A stretch of 64,000 nucleotides of DNA from the NCBI RefSeq assembly GCF_024979295.1, contig NZ_JANLCJ010000001.1, positions 248,001 to 312,000 of the forward strand, given 5' to 3'. Numbering within the stretch: position 1 is the first letter of the stretch; each line of letters starts with the position of its first letter. The position numbers were made by a program, and so were the translations under genes. The notes under the pieces are model-generated. The model was not told the DNA's origin. It ran no database searches and was given only the letters and a program-made list of their open reading frames with translations. Positions 50,154 through 58,814 of the stretch are shown here, one piece after another. This DNA comes from Herbiconiux daphne. GTDB lineage: Bacteria; Actinomycetota; Actinomycetes; Actinomycetales; Microbacteriaceae.

Positions 50154-51041
50154 TCAGTGGAAGTGATCTGCATCACGAATGGAGGTGATGACGGTCGCTC
50201 CTCGCAGCGGACCCGTTCGCGGAGGCAGCGAGACGTCTCGGCTACCGAGGGTGCACGGAAGCAGACCGACGGGTCGCTTCATCGCGGTCGCAGCGTGGAG
50301 CATCGCCAAGTTGGTCGACGAGGCCGAACTTTCATCGATGATCACTTTCCCTGCAATCGCTGCGACGAGCTGCTTCGCGCGGCGCTGGCTCTCGATCGAC
50401 GCCTCGAAGCCAGGCGGCAGCTCCGAGACCTGAACACCGAACCGCGTCGCGGATGGCTGCTCGGCAAACCCCGTTGCGGAAAGGGTGATCGACTGGGACT
50501 TCATCGCTTCCGCGGAACGCCAGACAAGGCTGTCGATGGCCTTGTTCGTGCCGGACACGAGCACCCATCCGCGCGATGCCAGACCGGTGGCCAGCTCGAT
50601 CGCTGTCTGCCTCTCCTGCTGGCTCGGCGACGCCGCGCCGGCCATCGCGATCGACGGTGCGCTGAGAGCCCACTCATCACCACGGACCCACAGCAGCAGC
50701 GGGGCCGCGCCACGCATTGCGCCGAACTGCGCAGGCCAACTGTCGTGCAGAGGCGTAAGTATCCCCAGGCCGCGTTTCGCCGTCCTCTCCAAGATCCGCA
50801 CCACGTGCGCTGCCGTTGCGTACGTGCGGATACGGCTCCGGGAAGCGTTGGTCAGCGGCACGATCGCATCGTGCTGGTCGTGCACTGCCGCAACGAAGCG
50901 GGATGCTCCACCGAAGACACGGATGCCGATGGAAACGGCGATGTCTCCACTCACACCGGCGGCGGCCAAAGCTACGCGGGCCGCGGTGTCGTCGTCCACC
51001 AGTGGAGCGGGGAACGGATGTGATGTCGAGGTTGCAGTCAT
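50154..51041 (-). CDS. Degenerate DprA paralogue
   Basis: 295 residues. The fold follows DprA (SGTNKAIDSLVWRSAEAM, VSELPPGFEASIESQRRAKQ, KVIIDESSASSTNLAMLHAA), but the DNA- and phosphate-binding signatures are altered: GSRxATPYG of the intact copy is GAASPSQQ here, SGxAxGID is SGTNKAID, and the E-x-G-x-x-SGAL loop is DESSASSTN. It is about as different from the 47134 gene as from chromosomal DprA by eye. Possibly a non-binding partner or inhibitor of DprA, or a modified DNA-entry factor. It faces a copy of the structured element upstream (51050-51220). Confidence 0.7.
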   Translation of the reverse strand: MTATSTSHPFPAPLVDDDTAARVALAAAGVSGDIAVSIGIRVFGGASRFVAAVHDQHDAIVPLTNASRSRIRTYATAAHVVRILERTAKRGLGILTPLHDSWPAQFGAMRGAAPLLLWVRGDEWALSAPSIAMAGAASPSQQERQTAIELATGLASRGWVLVSGTNKAIDSLVWRSAEAMKSQSITLSATGFAEQPSATRFGVQVSELPPGFEASIESQRRAKQLVAAIAGKVIIDESSASSTNLAMLHAATAMKRPVGLLPCTLGSRDVSLPPRTGPLRGATVITSIRDADHFH

Positions 51042-51049
51042 GGTTGTTG

Positions 51050-51220
51050 TCTCCTCAGATCGATCATTTTTGTTTGCCTTCCGGCACAGAGATCGATGGC
51101 GAGGGAGGAGGCGAAGTGCGCCGAATTTCGGGCGAGATAAGCCCTTCAGGGCGCGTCCGAAAATCTGCGAACGCAGCCGAGGGAGGAGCTACGGTCGGCA
51201 GCCGGAAAGTTCAAACAAAC
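51050..51220 (-). repeat. Structured leader element, copy 3 (before degenerate dprA, minus strand)
   Basis: Read on the minus strand it begins TTTCCGGCTGCCGACCGTAG (near 51213), continues with a core GCGCCCTGAAGGGCTTATCT flanked by TTTCGG/CCGAAA, and ends TCTGTGCCGGAAGGCAAACA before the gene start. It is almost the same as copy 2 at both ends. The gap 51042-51391 holds nothing else recognisable. Confidence 0.75.
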
Positions 51221-51391
51221 CGAAAAGCGGCCGCAACGCGGCTCCACGTAGGCCCCGCACCGCGGGCGCTCACACCACGCGCACCGCGCGTGCAGTCGAC
51301 GCACCTACGCGACCAAACCCGCACTACTGGAGGAGATCATGCGAGGGGGTTCAAAGACGCAGCTTCCATGCTGCGAAGGCTCAACGCTGGG

Positions 51392-51703
51392 TCAGCGGAC
51401 CATCCAAGACCAAAGCACGCCGAGGTCATCAACGAACGCTCCGCGGTTGACCGAGTACCGCACCGTTCGCCCATTTCGCTGACCCTCGACATCAGCACTC
51501 ACATAACCCGCCTGCTCCAGATCCGTCAGAGACACTCGGGCTGAGGCAAGGCTGACGCCGGTCGCTTCGGCGATATCAGCGACAGTCGACTCCGGGTGAT
51601 CGAGCAGGAACCGCAGAGCGATCAACCGCGAACTCCCCGCGATAGCGCGATACGCGACCATGGCGCGCTCAGGCATGTCGCTCGGATCTCGACGGCTCGG
51701 CAT
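51392..51703 (-). CDS. ArsR/MarR-like winged-helix regulator
   Basis: 103 residues. A winged helix (AIAGSSRLIALRFLLDHPES, VADIAEATGVSLASARVSLT) with a wing (YVSADVEGQRNGRTVRYSV). No metal-binding cysteines are seen. It diverges from the T4SS operon, so it may control conjugation genes. Confidence 0.75.
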   Translation of the reverse strand: MPSRRDPSDMPERAMVAYRAIAGSSRLIALRFLLDHPESTVADIAEATGVSLASARVSLTDLEQAGYVSADVEGQRNGRTVRYSVNRGAFVDDLGVLWSWMVR

Positions 51704-52067
51704 GGCTCCATTGTGGCGCGATCACTGAGTGAACGTGCACGAACTGAGCCACCCCTGGCCCACGTGATCGCAGCGGATCAGCGCCGCAACCTCGCAATCT
51801 AAGTGTGAGGTAGCGGCTTGGCGTTCGGTGTTGCTCGTTCGGCCTAGCCTAACCAGAAGTCACCTCTTCGGGGGGTATAAATGATGACAGGTGTCGAGCG
51901 CGCTCGGCCAGATGTGAGGAAATGGGCCGCGAGTGACGGGAGTCAAGCCATGCCGAGCGGATAGGCGAATGTCGGGCTGGCAACCGATGAGCTTGCGGAT
52001 CATAGGGCCAGCCTCGTCGGTTGTCTACAACTTTCCTACGCACGAAATGAGACTGGGAGTCCCAAAG
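51704..52067. other. Upstream region of the T4SS operon
   Basis: No gene longer than a few tens of codons with a good start. It should contain the T4SS promoter. A partial DtxR-like sequence CTAGCCTAACC (near 51843) and the T-A-rich GGGGGGTATAAATGATG region (near 51880) are visible. Nothing else is recognised. Confidence 0.5.
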
Positions 52068-53261
52068 ATGAGTTCAGTACCTGTCGGTGAGTCACGCACA
52101 TCCCACTTCGCAGGGGCCTACAAAGCCGCCGGCTACGTCGAAGACGCAGCCCCACAAGCGGACCTCATGGCCGTCAGCGAAGGCACGCTTATCGTGACCG
52201 CCCCAGCTCCGGTTGCGGCCGACGTTGTAACGGCAATCGAAGCAAACGAGGAGCCCGCGCGGACAGCCGGTGTCCACGCGGCCCCGATCACGGATGCGGA
52301 ATTCCAGGCAGAGCTCGCGCCCGAACCACTGGACGACCTGGCAGTCATCAGCACAATTGAGAAAGCACCCACCGCCACCCAGGGGTGGCGCGGAATGATG
52401 AGCCGACTCGGGCTGAAGATGGAGCCCGGCGAGACCGAGAAGCAGCACCTACAGGCGGCCACACAGCTCAGACAGTGGGAGACCGTCATCAGGCAGTTCG
52501 TCGGCACGGAGGCCGTCGGGGTCCTCGTCGCGAACCCCAAGGGCTCCAGCGGCAAGACCCCCACGTCGATCGTGCTCGGCGGGCTGCTCGCCACGATCCG
52601 CGGCGGATCGGTCGCAGTCCTGGAAGTCTCCGACGACCGAGGAACGCTCTCCTTCCGTGCCGAGGGAAACCCGTCGCGGGGTGTGGCCGAGCTGGTGCGG
52701 GACTCGGACGGCATCCGTAGCGCGGGCCAGCTCGCCGGTTACACCGCTCCGCAGACCAGCTACGCCTCAATCATCGGCTCCGTCGGGAACCGCGCCCCGC
52801 TGACCCACGACGATGTTGTGTCGGCGGCTCGGGTCATTGATGAGTTCTACGCCATCAGGGTTATGGACTCCGGGAACCAGCCGACCAGCTCCGCATTCGC
52901 CGGCGCGATAGAGACAACGGATGCGCTCGTCGTGCCGGTGCTGAACTCGGCCGACGTCGTGCTCGAGGCCGTCGCCATGCTCGACCGGCTCCGCTCGGAG
53001 AGCCCGAAGGGTGCCCAGCTCGCGAACACGGCAATCATCGTGCGCCTGGTCGACGGACGTCCGGAGAACCCGCAGCTCGTCGCCCGTCTCGACAACATCA
53101 TCGACCGCGCCGGCGTCGGGGGAGTGTTCACCATCCCCTACGACCCTCACATCGCCGAACGCGGCCAAATCACCCTCAGCAAGGTATCCCCGGCCACCCG
53201 GGCCGCATTCACCGCGGCCGCAGCCGGAGTCGTTCACACCATCCAGAAGAACACCAAGTAG
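52068..53261 (+). CDS. ParA/MinD-like ATPase of the conjugation operon
   Basis: 397 residues from the ATG at 52068 (GGGAG upstream); in-frame starts further 5' are less likely. About 150 disordered residues precede a ParA-like domain with deviant Walker A PKGSSGKTPTSIVLG (about residues 185-200), GGSVAVLEVSDDRGTLSF and DSGNQPTSSAF. Actinobacterial ICEs of this type start their T4SS operon with such an ATPase. It is first in a run of closely spaced genes to 60112. Confidence 0.8.
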   Translation: MSSVPVGESRTSHFAGAYKAAGYVEDAAPQADLMAVSEGTLIVTAPAPVAADVVTAIEANEEPARTAGVHAAPITDAEFQAELAPEPLDDLAVISTIEKAPTATQGWRGMMSRLGLKMEPGETEKQHLQAATQLRQWETVIRQFVGTEAVGVLVANPKGSSGKTPTSIVLGGLLATIRGGSVAVLEVSDDRGTLSFRAEGNPSRGVAELVRDSDGIRSAGQLAGYTAPQTSYASIIGSVGNRAPLTHDDVVSAARVIDEFYAIRVMDSGNQPTSSAFAGAIETTDALVVPVLNSADVVLEAVAMLDRLRSESPKGAQLANTAIIVRLVDGRPENPQLVARLDNIIDRAGVGGVFTIPYDPHIAERGQITLSKVSPATRAAFTAAAAGVVHTIQKNTK

Positions 53262-53278
53262 GCCAGAAGGAGACAATC

Positions 53279-53590
53279 ATGAGCCTCACCACCCGCGTGC
53301 TGGCGATCGACAACCCGATCGACGGCATCATCCCGGACTTCGCCATCTTCGGCGCCGAGTTCACCGCCCTCTGGCAGAAGCTCCTCGCGGGCCTCTGGGG
53401 CTTGGCGATCGTTGCCGCGGTCGTGTTCCTGATCGTCAACGTTGCGTCGATGGCGACCGCTTCCGCCGGCAACAACCCGATGGAGTACAAGACCAGCCGC
53501 ACCGGCGCACTCGTGTCCGGTATCGCTCTCGGGATCCTCGCTGCCCTCGCGGTTGTCGTGGGGGCGATCCTGGCTGTCTTCGGGAACTGA
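53279..53590 (+). CDS. Pilin-like small membrane protein (VirB2/TrbC-type)
   Basis: 103 residues with GAAGGAGAC before the ATG. Two transmembrane helices (LAIVAAVVFLIVNVASMATA; GALVSGIALGILAALAVVVG) and a hydrophilic N-terminus, the layout of small actinobacterial T4SS components occupying the VirB2 position. Role inferred from layout and operon position. Confidence 0.7.
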   Translation: MSLTTRVLAIDNPIDGIIPDFAIFGAEFTALWQKLLAGLWGLAIVAAVVFLIVNVASMATASAGNNPMEYKTSRTGALVSGIALGILAALAVVVGAILAVFGN

Positions 53591-53593
53591 TCC

Positions 53594-54280
53594 ATGCGTG
53601 CCGAAGCACGACCACCGCGCCGCATCTGGCCCTGGTTCATCGCCGGTGCCGCCGTGATCGCGGCCGCGGTCATCGTGCTCGTGATCGCCCTCCGGCCGGC
53701 ACCGACCACCCAGGTCGATGCCGCACCCGTGCCGACCCCAACGCCCAGCACCACGGTCGTGATGGACCAGGAACCGACAGGATGCCTCGGCGGACCGGAG
53801 CGCAACGCGGCGATGCTGCTCGCGGCGCAGGCGGCAGCACCCCACACGACCAACGGAGCTGTCGAGTTGGCCGCGGCAATGGTGCGTTTCACCTTCCGTG
53901 ACCCATCTGTGTCAGCCGATGAAGCAGCACAGGTCGAGCCGATCCTTTTCGCCTCTACCGCCACCCCTCAGTTCCGCGACTTGACCGGCGCTCTGCCCCA
54001 AGGACAGAACAACTCGTCGGGCGTCGTGCCGAACGGCACGCCGTTCTACCTGTCGACTGTCCCTGGGGTTTGGCACGTCGAGTCGGCCGAGCCTGATCGC
54101 GTCGAGGTGTCAGTTGGCGCGGGGTACGTCGTCGACGGTGAGCTGAGTGCCCAACTGCGATCGTCATCAACGCTGGCGCTCGTCTGGGAAGACGACACCT
54201 GGAAGCTCGAGAGCGGCTCGATCTCGCGCACGACGCAAGACCTCTACGCGATCGGAACCACCTTCACCGGAGGCTGCTGA
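53594..54280 (+). CDS. Bitopic VirB8/TcpC-like protein
   Basis: 228 residues. One transmembrane helix near the N-terminus (FIAGAAVIAAAVIVLVIALR), a Pro/Thr linker, and an extracytoplasmic domain (residues 60-228) with an NTF2-like alternation of helix and strands. This layout matches VirB8/TcpC proteins of Gram-positive T4SSs. The stop overlaps the TrbL-like start (TGATG). Confidence 0.7.
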   Translation: MRAEARPPRRIWPWFIAGAAVIAAAVIVLVIALRPAPTTQVDAAPVPTPTPSTTVVMDQEPTGCLGGPERNAAMLLAAQAAAPHTTNGAVELAAAMVRFTFRDPSVSADEAAQVEPILFASTATPQFRDLTGALPQGQNNSSGVVPNGTPFYLSTVPGVWHVESAEPDRVEVSVGAGYVVDGELSAQLRSSSTLALVWEDDTWKLESGSISRTTQDLYAIGTTFTGGC

Positions 54281-55686
54281 TGGACAACGACTGCCAGAAC
54301 TGGATCGACTGCGCTGCAGGCGGCATCGGGGATGTCATCAACGGCGGTGGTCAGGTGCTCGGGTTCTTCCAAGACCCGTGGGGCAAGACGTTTGAGGCGA
54401 TGCGGGACGCGTCGAAGAGTCTCGCCAATGACTTGCTGCCGGCGTTGACGTCGGCGACGCTGCCCGACCTGTCTGTCCACTGGTTCCTGAGCGCCTACGC
54501 GATTTCGTTCGCGACGGCGATACTCGTGATGGTCGTCATTCTGCTCATGCAGCTCGTGCGCACAGCACGCGGCCAGCAGTCGGGTCGGGCCCTGGCCGAA
54601 TCCCTCGGCCTATACACACCCTTGTTTCTCGGTGGGGCGATGTTCGGGCCGCTGATCGGCCTGCTGCTGGTGAACTTCTTCCACTCGCTCTCGAGCGTGT
54701 TCATGAGCTGGGGCATCACCGGCAGCATCGACGAAACCATCAACGGATTCCAGACGATGCTCGACGAGGCGGACCCCGTCGGCATGGCCGGCGGGGTGCC
54801 CGTTGCCGCGATCTTGATGATCCTGATGCTCATCGGATTGCTGCTGGTGCTGTGCATCCTGATCGTGCAGCTCGTCGCGCTCTACTTCATGGGCGTCATC
54901 GTGCCCTTGGGCATCGTGTGGATCATCGACGAGAACCACCGCCGATTCGGGCTGCGCGTCATCGGCCTCTGGGTCGGCATCCTCGCCGCCCACCCGCTGC
55001 TGTTCCTGCTGCTGGGAGTCGCGTTCCAGATGATGGGTTCGAGCGTCAACACCTTCGGCAACAACGCCTCCCTCCAGTCCCTTGTCGGGCTCATCGTCGC
55101 CGTGATCGCGCTGTTCATCGCCGCGTTCTCCCCGTTGCTATTGAAGAGCTTCGCGCCCGTGATCCCGCTGGGCACAGGCGGCAACAACGGGGCCGGAAAA
55201 GATCCCGGCTCATGGGGCTCAGACAAACTCACCTCCGTCACGGACAAGCAGCACCCCGAAGCCACCCAACAGGCGAGCCCAACGAGCGAATCACAGGCAG
55301 CACCCGGGGTCATGGATGAGCTGCCCGCCTCGAGCGCCGGCGGCGGAGGGCTCGGCGCCGCAGCCGCCCAGCGAGCCAGCATCGGAGCCGCAGGAGCAGG
55401 CAGCGGCGCCACTGGTGGAGCTGGCGCGGCCGCCGGTGCAGGGGCCGGAGCATCCGGTGCTGCAGCGGGTGTGGCCGGGGCAGGTGAAGGCATCGCCGCG
55501 GGAACTGCTGCGGCCGGCGCCGGGGAGTCTGCAACGGGCGTCGGCGCCGTGATCGGTGTCCCGACGCTGGTGGCGGCCGGTGCGGTGGCGGCAGGAGCGA
55601 AGGTCGGGGAGAAGGCGGTCGAGTACACCGATGCGGCCGCGCAGCAGTCGCTGGACACGATGGATGACGAAGGAGCCGGCCAGTGA
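54280..55686 (+). CDS. TrbL/VirB6-like multi-pass channel protein
   Basis: 468 residues. About seven membrane helices between residues 65 and 300 (ISFATAILVMVVILLMQLVR; LYFMGVIVPLGIVWIIDENH) and a long Ala/Gly-rich cytoplasmic or extracellular tail. This is the inner-membrane channel component of the T4SS. The last 4 bases overlap the SCO6880 GTG. Confidence 0.82.
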   Translation: MDNDCQNWIDCAAGGIGDVINGGGQVLGFFQDPWGKTFEAMRDASKSLANDLLPALTSATLPDLSVHWFLSAYAISFATAILVMVVILLMQLVRTARGQQSGRALAESLGLYTPLFLGGAMFGPLIGLLLVNFFHSLSSVFMSWGITGSIDETINGFQTMLDEADPVGMAGGVPVAAILMILMLIGLLLVLCILIVQLVALYFMGVIVPLGIVWIIDENHRRFGLRVIGLWVGILAAHPLLFLLLGVAFQMMGSSVNTFGNNASLQSLVGLIVAVIALFIAAFSPLLLKSFAPVIPLGTGGNNGAGKDPGSWGSDKLTSVTDKQHPEATQQASPTSESQAAPGVMDELPASSAGGGGLGAAAAQRASIGAAGAGSGATGGAGAAAGAGAGASGAAAGVAGAGEGIAAGTAAAGAGESATGVGAVIGVPTLVAAGAVAAGAKVGEKAVEYTDAAAQQSLDTMDDEGAGQ

Positions 55687-57332
55687 CCACGGAACAACTC
55701 CACAGCGATGCCGCCCGCCACATCGGCGGCGAGAGCGGGCACCGCTCGTTCTTCGGCGGCACCGTCTCCAAGACCCGCATCGTGGGCCTCCTCGGGGCGT
55801 TCCTCGCCATGCTCGTCCTCACACCCATTCTCGGCATCTGGGGCCTCGCGCTAGGGCTCGGGGTGGGCCTGGTGGTGTTCTTCCTGACCCAGCGCACGCA
55901 CCGCGGGTCGATCCTCGACCGGCGCACCCGACGGGCACGGTGGCGGGCCCGGGTGAAGACCGGAACCGACGCATTCGAGCCGTTCGACGTCGCCGAGTGG
56001 GACCAGCGCGAACAAGCCGCAGCGCAAGCCCGCGGCCGCACCGAGAAGTGGGAGGCCGCCCGGCAGCTCACGATCATGCGAAGCCACCCGGACGGTGCCG
56101 ACGGCATGGGCTGGCTGCAGTGCGGCCACAACGAACCCGGAATCGCCTGGCACGCCCCGCTCGGCGAGCAGCCGTACCTGTCGGTCACGTTCACCGCGAC
56201 CGGGCAGGTATCCGGGTCGGAGTCGTCCGCGAAGCTCCGCCGCGCAGCCGAGGCGTTCGGCCTGTTCCTGGCGTCGCGGGCGACGCCGATGAACCTGGTC
56301 AGCGATGTGCAGATGACCACTCGTGTGCTGCCGGCGGACTCGGCGATGCAGGAGTTCTGGGTACTCAGCTCCCTTGATCCGGACGCACCCGCTGAGGCCG
56401 TGCGCTCCTACGAGAACGTGCTGCGCCTGAACAGTGAAGACGCGATGGTGCAACGTCACTTTTTCACCGTCTCCTGGCCGATCACGGCCGCGTTCCATGA
56501 CGCGGCCGCGAAGTACGGCGAGGGCCGCGACGGGTGGCGCGGGTTGATGCGGCAGGAGATCGCGTCGACGCTCCGCGGACTCACCGAGGCCCGCGTCGGC
56601 CACGTCGACGTGCTCACCGCGCGCCGCCTGGCCGCGGTGATGCTGCACCAGCAGAACCCATCCCGACCAATCGACCTCGTCAAGGGTGTCGACCCGGCCC
56701 GTCTCGGTGTCGCGTCGCATGATGAGTTCTCGGCGCAGATCGTCGAGGACATCGACCCGATCATAGGCACGCCGGTGCAGTGGTGGCATCGCACGGCCGC
56801 GATCCGGTCGGAGAATATGGCGATGGGTGCCCGCGGGCAGCTGTGGGCGCTCGATCTGCTCACCGGGTCCGACATTCGTTTCATCCGAACCCTGTCGTTC
56901 CACCTGCACCTCGTGCCCAAGGGCGAGGCGAAAGCCGCGACCGCGAAGGACCTCACGCGCGACCGCGCCGACAGACTCGACGACGCCCAGAAGGGTCGCG
57001 TCGAGAACGATGAGACCGGAGCCAACCTGTCTGCAGCTCGTCGGCGGGCGCTCGATCTGGCCCACGGTTCGCCTCATCACGGCGGCGCCTGGGTCGGTTA
57101 CGTCACTATCTCCGAGAGAGACCGGAATGCTCTCATGCGCGCCTCCCGCGCTTTGGAGGAGACGTGCGGGACTGGGCTTGGGATCGAGCGGCTGGAGTGG
57201 CAGGACTCCTATCAGGCGGCCGCATCCGGCACGACGTGGCCGATCGGCCGTGGGCTCATCCCGGGCCGGTCCTCGTTCGGTTCCAGGTTCATCAACGCCC
57301 TCGCGGGCAAGAGCGAGAGGGAGGCGCTGTGA
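55683..57332 (+). CDS. SCO6880 family conjugation protein
   Basis: 549 residues. Two adjacent helices near the N-terminus (TRIVGLLGAFLAMLVLTPIL; LALGLGVGLVVFF) and a large cytoplasmic domain with the order of SCO6880: SVTFTATGQVSGSESSAKLR, FWVLSSLDPDAPAEAV and QRHFFTVSWPITAAFHDAAA. It resembles the VirB3/VirB4 N-terminal half split from its ATPase half, which is the next gene. GTGA overlap on both sides. Confidence 0.9.
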   Translation: MTTEQLHSDAARHIGGESGHRSFFGGTVSKTRIVGLLGAFLAMLVLTPILGIWGLALGLGVGLVVFFLTQRTHRGSILDRRTRRARWRARVKTGTDAFEPFDVAEWDQREQAAAQARGRTEKWEAARQLTIMRSHPDGADGMGWLQCGHNEPGIAWHAPLGEQPYLSVTFTATGQVSGSESSAKLRRAAEAFGLFLASRATPMNLVSDVQMTTRVLPADSAMQEFWVLSSLDPDAPAEAVRSYENVLRLNSEDAMVQRHFFTVSWPITAAFHDAAAKYGEGRDGWRGLMRQEIASTLRGLTEARVGHVDVLTARRLAAVMLHQQNPSRPIDLVKGVDPARLGVASHDEFSAQIVEDIDPIIGTPVQWWHRTAAIRSENMAMGARGQLWALDLLTGSDIRFIRTLSFHLHLVPKGEAKAATAKDLTRDRADRLDDAQKGRVENDETGANLSAARRRALDLAHGSPHHGGAWVGYVTISERDRNALMRASRALEETCGTGLGIERLEWQDSYQAAASGTTWPIGRGLIPGRSSFGSRFINALAGKSEREAL

Positions 57333-58810
57333 GCGCACACGCCGCAGACAAGACCGAACCCAAGGCGGCCGCGAAGGCTTGGCACACGATGCCGGTGCTG
57401 CGCGCGTTCGCTCCGCCCGTCGAGACGGCGGCCCAGGTCGATGAAGCCACCGGAGAGGCGCGCGAGATCGTGCCGTGGACGATGCCCGGGTCGCGGCTCC
57501 GCACCAAGCTCAGCGTGGCCCGCCGTGGCTTCTACGCGCCCGCTCTCCCGGGTGCGCCGACGTCGACGAGGCAGGCCGAGATCCTGAACACGGCGATCAT
57601 CGGCGCACCGACCGGCACCAACGGTGTCGTGATCGGCCGGGACGTGCTTTCGCGCACGATGATCGCCCATGACCCGGTGACCGCCTACAACGCGACCCCG
57701 CGCCTGGTGTCGAGCCCGAACGTGGTCGTGATCGGTGACGTCGGCTCCGGGAAGTCATCGCTGACGAAGACCGTCTATGTGATCCGGCCGTTGCTGCTGA
57801 ACAAGCGACGAGCTGTGGTCTTCGACAAGAAGGATCGCGGGGGAGAGGGCGAGTATGCCGAGCTGGCGCGGGCGTATGGGCACGAGCCCATCAAGTTCGC
57901 CGTCGACGGCTCCGGCACCCGCCTGAACCTCCTCGACCCGCTTATCAGCCGCGGCACTGGCATGGTCGGGCAGATGCAGCTCCTCAACGTCGTCGCCCGT
58001 CTCGCCCGCGAAGACCAGGCACTGAACGAGTGGGAAGAAGAAGCTCTCCGCGCCGCGCTCCGCCGCACCGTCAATCAGTACCAGGACGGTCGCACCCCGA
58101 CCCTGGCAGATGTGCTGCCGAACCTGTCGCGGGTCGCGGACATGGACGACTACGCCGGCCTCTCACCCCAGGCCATCGACGCCCTGCATCAGGCGGGCCT
58201 GTCTGTGCGGTTCACGCTCAACACGCTGTTGCAGGACTACGGCGGCCTCCTCGACGGGGAAACCTCGAAGAACGTCGACCTCCGCGGCAAGCTCACCGCC
58301 TTCGACATCTCACAACTCCCCGACCAGGGCCCGGCCGTGCCGGCAGTTATGGCGATCGGGCACATGTGGCTCCTCGGCAGGCTCCGCGAAGACCGCGGCT
58401 GGGCCACGAACTGCATCTACGAAGAGGGCTGGCACATCGCCGCCGGCCCCTCCGCACAACTCGCCCGCTCGAACCAGAAACTCTCCCGCGGCCTCGGCCT
58501 GTCAAACGTGTTCGTGTTCCACAAAGGCACCGATATCCCACCCGGATCGCCCGGTATGGCCATGATCCAGGAAGCGCAGACCGTGCACGTGCACAGGCAA
58601 ACCCTCCGCGAAGACGCGCTCTGGGCTGCCCGCACGTTCGCGTTCGGCACCGACACTGCGCAGCAGATCGAGCGCCTGGCAGACGGGCACCACATCTTCA
58701 AATACGCCTCCCGACCGGAGACGCTGGTGCAGCACATCCGGTCCCCGTGGGAGACACAGATCACCGACACCGACGAAGCATTCAAAGCCGCAGCCGGCAT
58801 CCAGGGCTAA
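57329..58810 (+). CDS. VirB4-like conjugation ATPase
   Basis: 493 residues from the GTG at 57329 (coupled to SCO6880). Walker A VIGDVGSGKSSLTKT (about residues 133-147), a Walker B-like NCIYEEGWHIA (about 370-380), and HIFKYASRPETLVQH near the C-terminus, as in VirB4/TraC C-terminal ATPase domains. It energises T4SS assembly or DNA export. Confidence 0.9.
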   Translation: MSAHAADKTEPKAAAKAWHTMPVLRAFAPPVETAAQVDEATGEAREIVPWTMPGSRLRTKLSVARRGFYAPALPGAPTSTRQAEILNTAIIGAPTGTNGVVIGRDVLSRTMIAHDPVTAYNATPRLVSSPNVVVIGDVGSGKSSLTKTVYVIRPLLLNKRRAVVFDKKDRGGEGEYAELARAYGHEPIKFAVDGSGTRLNLLDPLISRGTGMVGQMQLLNVVARLAREDQALNEWEEEALRAALRRTVNQYQDGRTPTLADVLPNLSRVADMDDYAGLSPQAIDALHQAGLSVRFTLNTLLQDYGGLLDGETSKNVDLRGKLTAFDISQLPDQGPAVPAVMAIGHMWLLGRLREDRGWATNCIYEEGWHIAAGPSAQLARSNQKLSRGLGLSNVFVFHKGTDIPPGSPGMAMIQEAQTVHVHRQTLREDALWAARTFAFGTDTAQQIERLADGHHIFKYASRPETLVQHIRSPWETQITDTDEAFKAAAGIQG

Positions 58811-58814
58811 CCGC

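Noticed and set aside
51838..51856. Second DtxR/IdeR box upstream of the T4SS operon (CTAGCCTAACC)
   Set aside because: Only the right half fits the consensus; the left half TTAGG is not present. Kept only as a remark in the region entry.
51881..51970. Short 25-30 codon frame after GGGGGGTATAA
   Set aside because: Too short and without a family; possible leader peptide, but nothing supports it.
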